Part shown: positions 61,973-64,000 of the stretch, piece after piece
How the letters are laid out: every line of letters begins with the position of its first letter
Numbering within the stretch: the first letter of the stretch is position 1
Assembly: GCA_017430365.1 (NCBI GenBank)
Contig: JAFRNC010000005.1
Coordinates: 62,001 to 126,000 of the forward strand
From: Bacteroidales bacterium
GTDB lineage: Bacteria > Bacteroidota > Bacteroidia > Bacteroidales > UBA932
DNA length: 64,000 nucleotides
Reading direction: 5' to 3'
Program-made: the position numbers and the translations under genes
Notes under the pieces: generated by a model
The model's input: the letters and a program-made list of their open reading frames with translations, nothing else
Databases searched by the model: none
What the model was told of the DNA's origin: nothing

Positions 61973-63742
61973 TTATTTCTCCGGAGCGGTGCTCTTGAGG
62001 AAAAGCTCGTCCATCTGGATGTCGTCGATCCTGGAAGGAGCGTCGAGCATCACGTCGCGGCCCATGTTGTTCTTCGGGAAGGCGATGTAATCGCGGATGG
62101 TCTCCTGTCCGCCGAAAAGGGCGCATACACGGTCGAAACCGAATGCGAGGCCTCCGTGAGGCGGGGCACCGAACTTGAAGGCGTTGATGATGAAACCGAA
62201 CTTGTAGTCAGCGTCCTCCTTCGAGATTCCGAGAACCTCGAACATCCTCTGCTGCACGTCGGCTTCGTGGATACGGATAGATCCGCCTCCAAGCTCGACA
62301 CCGTTGAGCACGAAGTCGTAGGCGTTGGCGCATACACGCTCCAGATCTTCCTTCTTATTGCTGTAGAAGAGGTCGAGATGCTCAGGCTTGGGCGCCGTGA
62401 AAGGATGGTGCATGGCGTAGAAACGCTGCGTCTCGTCATCCCACTCGAGAAGCGGGAAATCGACAACCCATAGCGGAGCGTATTCGTGGGGGTTGCGGAG
62501 GCCGAGCCTGTTCCCCATCTCGATACGGAGCACGCCGAGCATCGTCTGGGCCTTGCGCTTTGCGCCGCAAAGCACCAGCACCAGGTCGCCTTTCTGCGCA
62601 CCGGCGGCAGAAACCACAGCCTGAAGTTCTCCGGCCGAATAGAACTTGTCGACCGAAGACTTGATGGAACCGTCTTCGTTGACCTTGATGTAAACGAGGC
62701 CCTTGGCGCCCACCTGGGGACGCTTCACCCATTCGGTGAGTTCATCGGTCTGCTTGCGGGTATAGCCGGCGGCACCGGGAACAGCGATCGCGCCCACGTA
62801 TTCGACGCTGTCGAATACGCTGAAGCCATGTCCCTGAACCAGGGATGTGATCTCATGGATCTTCATTCCGAAACGGATGTCGGGCTTGTCGCTGCCATAG
62901 TTGTCCATGGCGTCGTACCAGCTCATGCGGGGAATCTTCGGGGCGATTTCGACACCGATCACTTCCTTGAAGAGGTGGCGCATCATGCCTTCGAACACCT
63001 CGAGGACGTCTTCCTGCTCCACGAAGCTCATCTCGCAGTCGATCTGCGTGAACTCTGGCTGCCGGTCGGCGCGGAGGTCTTCGTCACGGAAGCAGCGTAC
63101 GATCTGGAAATAGCGGTCGTAGCCCGCGACCATAAGGAGCTGCTTGAAAGTCTGGGGGCTCTGCGGAAGGGCATAGAACTCGCCGGGATTCATACGGCTG
63201 GGGACCACGAAATCACGGGCGCCCTCAGGAGTGGATTTGATGAGGAAAGGGGTTTCGATTTCAAGGAATCCCTTGCCGTCAAGATAGTTGCGGACCTCGT
63301 GGGCCATGCGGTGCCGGAGCATCAGGGCACGCTTGAGCGGACCGCGGCGAAGATCGAGATAACGGTACTTGGCACGGATGTCCTCGCCGCCGTCAGATTC
63401 GTCCTCGATGGTGAAAGGAGGGGTCTGGGAAGCGTTGAGAACCTTAAGGCCGGTAAGCCTGATCTCTATGTCCCCGGTAGGGATCTTTGAATTCTTGCTC
63501 TGGCGTTCCTCGACGACACCGGTCGCCTGGATGACGAACTCGCGGCCGAGCTTGGAGACGGCTTCGCTGACCTTGGGGTCGGTCGTCTCGTCCACCCTGA
63601 GCTGGGTAATGCCGTAACGGTCGCGGATATCCACGAAACTCATTCCGCCCATGCGGCGGCTTTTCTGGACCCAGCCGGCCAGAGTCACTGTCTGGCCCGC
63701 GTTGCCAAGTCGCAATTCTCCACAAGTATGTGTGCGATACAT
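61973..63742 (-). CDS. aspS: Aspartyl-tRNA synthetase
   Basis: A 589-residue class II aminoacyl-tRNA synthetase, bacterial AspRS. The OB-fold anticodon domain ([33 protein letters not shown]), motif 1-3 regions ([42 protein letters not shown], and [16 protein letters not shown]) and the GAD insertion (about 290-400) are all present. Length is normal. The SGNH gene is 7 bp upstream on the same strand. Confidence 0.97.
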   Translation of the reverse strand: MYRTHTCGELRLGNAGQTVTLAGWVQKSRRMGGMSFVDIRDRYGITQLRVDETTDPKVSEAVSKLGREFVIQATGVVEERQSKNSKIPTGDIEIRLTGLKVLNASQTPPFTIEDESDGGEDIRAKYRYLDLRRGPLKRALMLRHRMAHEVRNYLDGKGFLEIETPFLIKSTPEGARDFVVPSRMNPGEFYALPQSPQTFKQLLMVAGYDRYFQIVRCFRDEDLRADRQPEFTQIDCEMSFVEQEDVLEVFEGMMRHLFKEVIGVEIAPKIPRMSWYDAMDNYGSDKPDIRFGMKIHEITSLVQGHGFSVFDSVEYVGAIAVPGAAGYTRKQTDELTEWVKRPQVGAKGLVYIKVNEDGSIKSSVDKFYSAGELQAVVSAAGAQKGDLVLVLCGAKRKAQTMLGVLRIEMGNRLGLRNPHEYAPLWVVDFPLLEWDDETQRFYAMHHPFTAPKPEHLDLFYSNKKEDLERVCANAYDFVLNGVELGGGSIRIHEADVQQRMFEVLGISKEDADYKFGFIINAFKFGAPPHGGLAFGFDRVCALFGGQETIRDYIAFPKNNMGRDVMLDAPSRIDDIQMDELFLKSTAPEK

Positions 63743-63749
63743 ATCCTTA

Positions 63750-64000
63750 TTATTTGACTTTGAACTGAAGCATCATTCGGTTTCCCTTGGCCAGTTCGGC
63801 CGCCCAGACAAAATAGCCATCAGCGGAAAGGTGGATACCGTCGGTGGTGTAATCATCATTCAGGTCGCCCTTCTCGTCGGAAAGCAGGCTGGCGATATCG
63901 AGGTAGAAGTATCCATAGCGTCCTGCCGCTGCGGAGAGGAGTTTGTTGATCTCGGCGGCACGGGCGTTGAAACTGTCATGGTACTTCGATTTGGGATTGA
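63750..64000 (-). CDS. SGNH/GDSL hydrolase, C-terminal part (cut by window)
   Basis: The minus-strand frame is open from the window edge to a TAA at 63750-63752 (83 codons visible). It contains [21 protein letters not shown], whose D-x-x-H (DGIH) is the catalytic Asp/His block V of SGNH esterases, and before it a [30 protein letters not shown] region of the same fold. The nucleophile Ser would lie beyond the window. Substrate unknown; often acyl groups on polysaccharide or peptidoglycan. Probably co-transcribed with aspS. Confidence 0.85.
   Translation of the reverse strand, partial: NPKSKYHDSFNARAAEINKLLSAAAGRYGYFYLDIASLLSDEKGDLNDDYTTDGIHLSADGYFVWAAELAKGNRMMLQFKVK

Noticed and set aside
62486-63490. 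Plus-strand open frame (334 codons) opposite aspS
   Set aside because: Antisense of aspS; no independent evidence.

Overview
The window looks like a moderately GC-rich member of the Bacteroidales (phylum Bacteroidota). The support is: at least twenty matches to the Bacteroidota promoter -7 box TAnnTTTG placed just upstream of genes or operons, several with TTTG or TTG 19-20 bp further up; weak or absent Shine-Dalgarno sequences; a split two-gene transketolase; a C10 (streptopain-type) lipoprotein peptidase; DUF6057, DUF1508 and PspC/PadR genes; and an EF-G paralogue of the kind known from gut Bacteroides. No genus can be fixed from this piece alone. There is no CRISPR array, insertion sequence or rRNA; one tRNA (Leu-CAA) is present.

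Layout. 1-3289: tail of the S10 ribosomal operon (rplD-rplW-rplB-rpsS-rplV-rpsC), which stops at a terminator right after rpsC. 3417-9928: a small lipoprotein, then a serine-hydrolase lipoprotein gene overlapping aroB, a fused aroD-aroA, a compact aroC and another lipoprotein. 9968: tRNA-Leu. 10352-13085: XRE regulator, flotillin and NfeD-like genes, then a YegP protein. 13196-16205: DUF6057 membrane protein plus a CxxCH-bearing beta-propeller lipoprotein. 16258-20190: GDP-heptose operon (hddA, gmhA, fused hddC-gmhB, glycosyltransferase). 20169-20543: a cobalamin riboswitch with its own promoter and terminator but no downstream gene, converging on nrdDG. 23254-27557: OmpA/TPR lipoprotein; sigma-54 type activator-lptE-TPR protein-secG. 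27637-35282: an eight-gene minus-strand operon for a MacAB-TolC-like pump with PadR and two PspC proteins. 35429-40548: GH2 beta-galactosidase and lepA. 40770-44068: split transketolase, ECF sigma factor, putative anti-sigma protein and Spy-like protein. 44191-52118: two GH3 glycosidases with rhaB-rhaA-rhaD. 52613-54662: an AT-rich two-gene island (MazG-like hydrolase plus GIY-YIG/DUF2075 helicase). 54812-57591: lolD-like ATPase and a GTPase-defective-looking EF-G paralogue. 57807-59222: C10 peptidase. 59198-60898: glycerate kinase fused to RNase HII. 60935-61840: Mrp/ApbC ATPase. 61973-64000: aspS and the end of an SGNH hydrolase.

Three themes stand out. First, non-coding structure: four copies (3876, 40645, 52133, 61860) of a roughly 115-bp nested palindrome follow gene ends, with paired base changes between copies, and two other palindromes sit inside coding sequences (glycerate kinase and TolC). 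Second, fusions: AroD-AroA, HddC-GmhB, glycerate kinase-RNase HII and GIY-YIG-helicase. Third, possible new biology: the gene-less cobalamin riboswitch transcript facing the class III ribonucleotide reductase operon, and the MazG/GIY-YIG-DUF2075 pair as a candidate defence module. All functional statements come from reading motifs; no database search was run.
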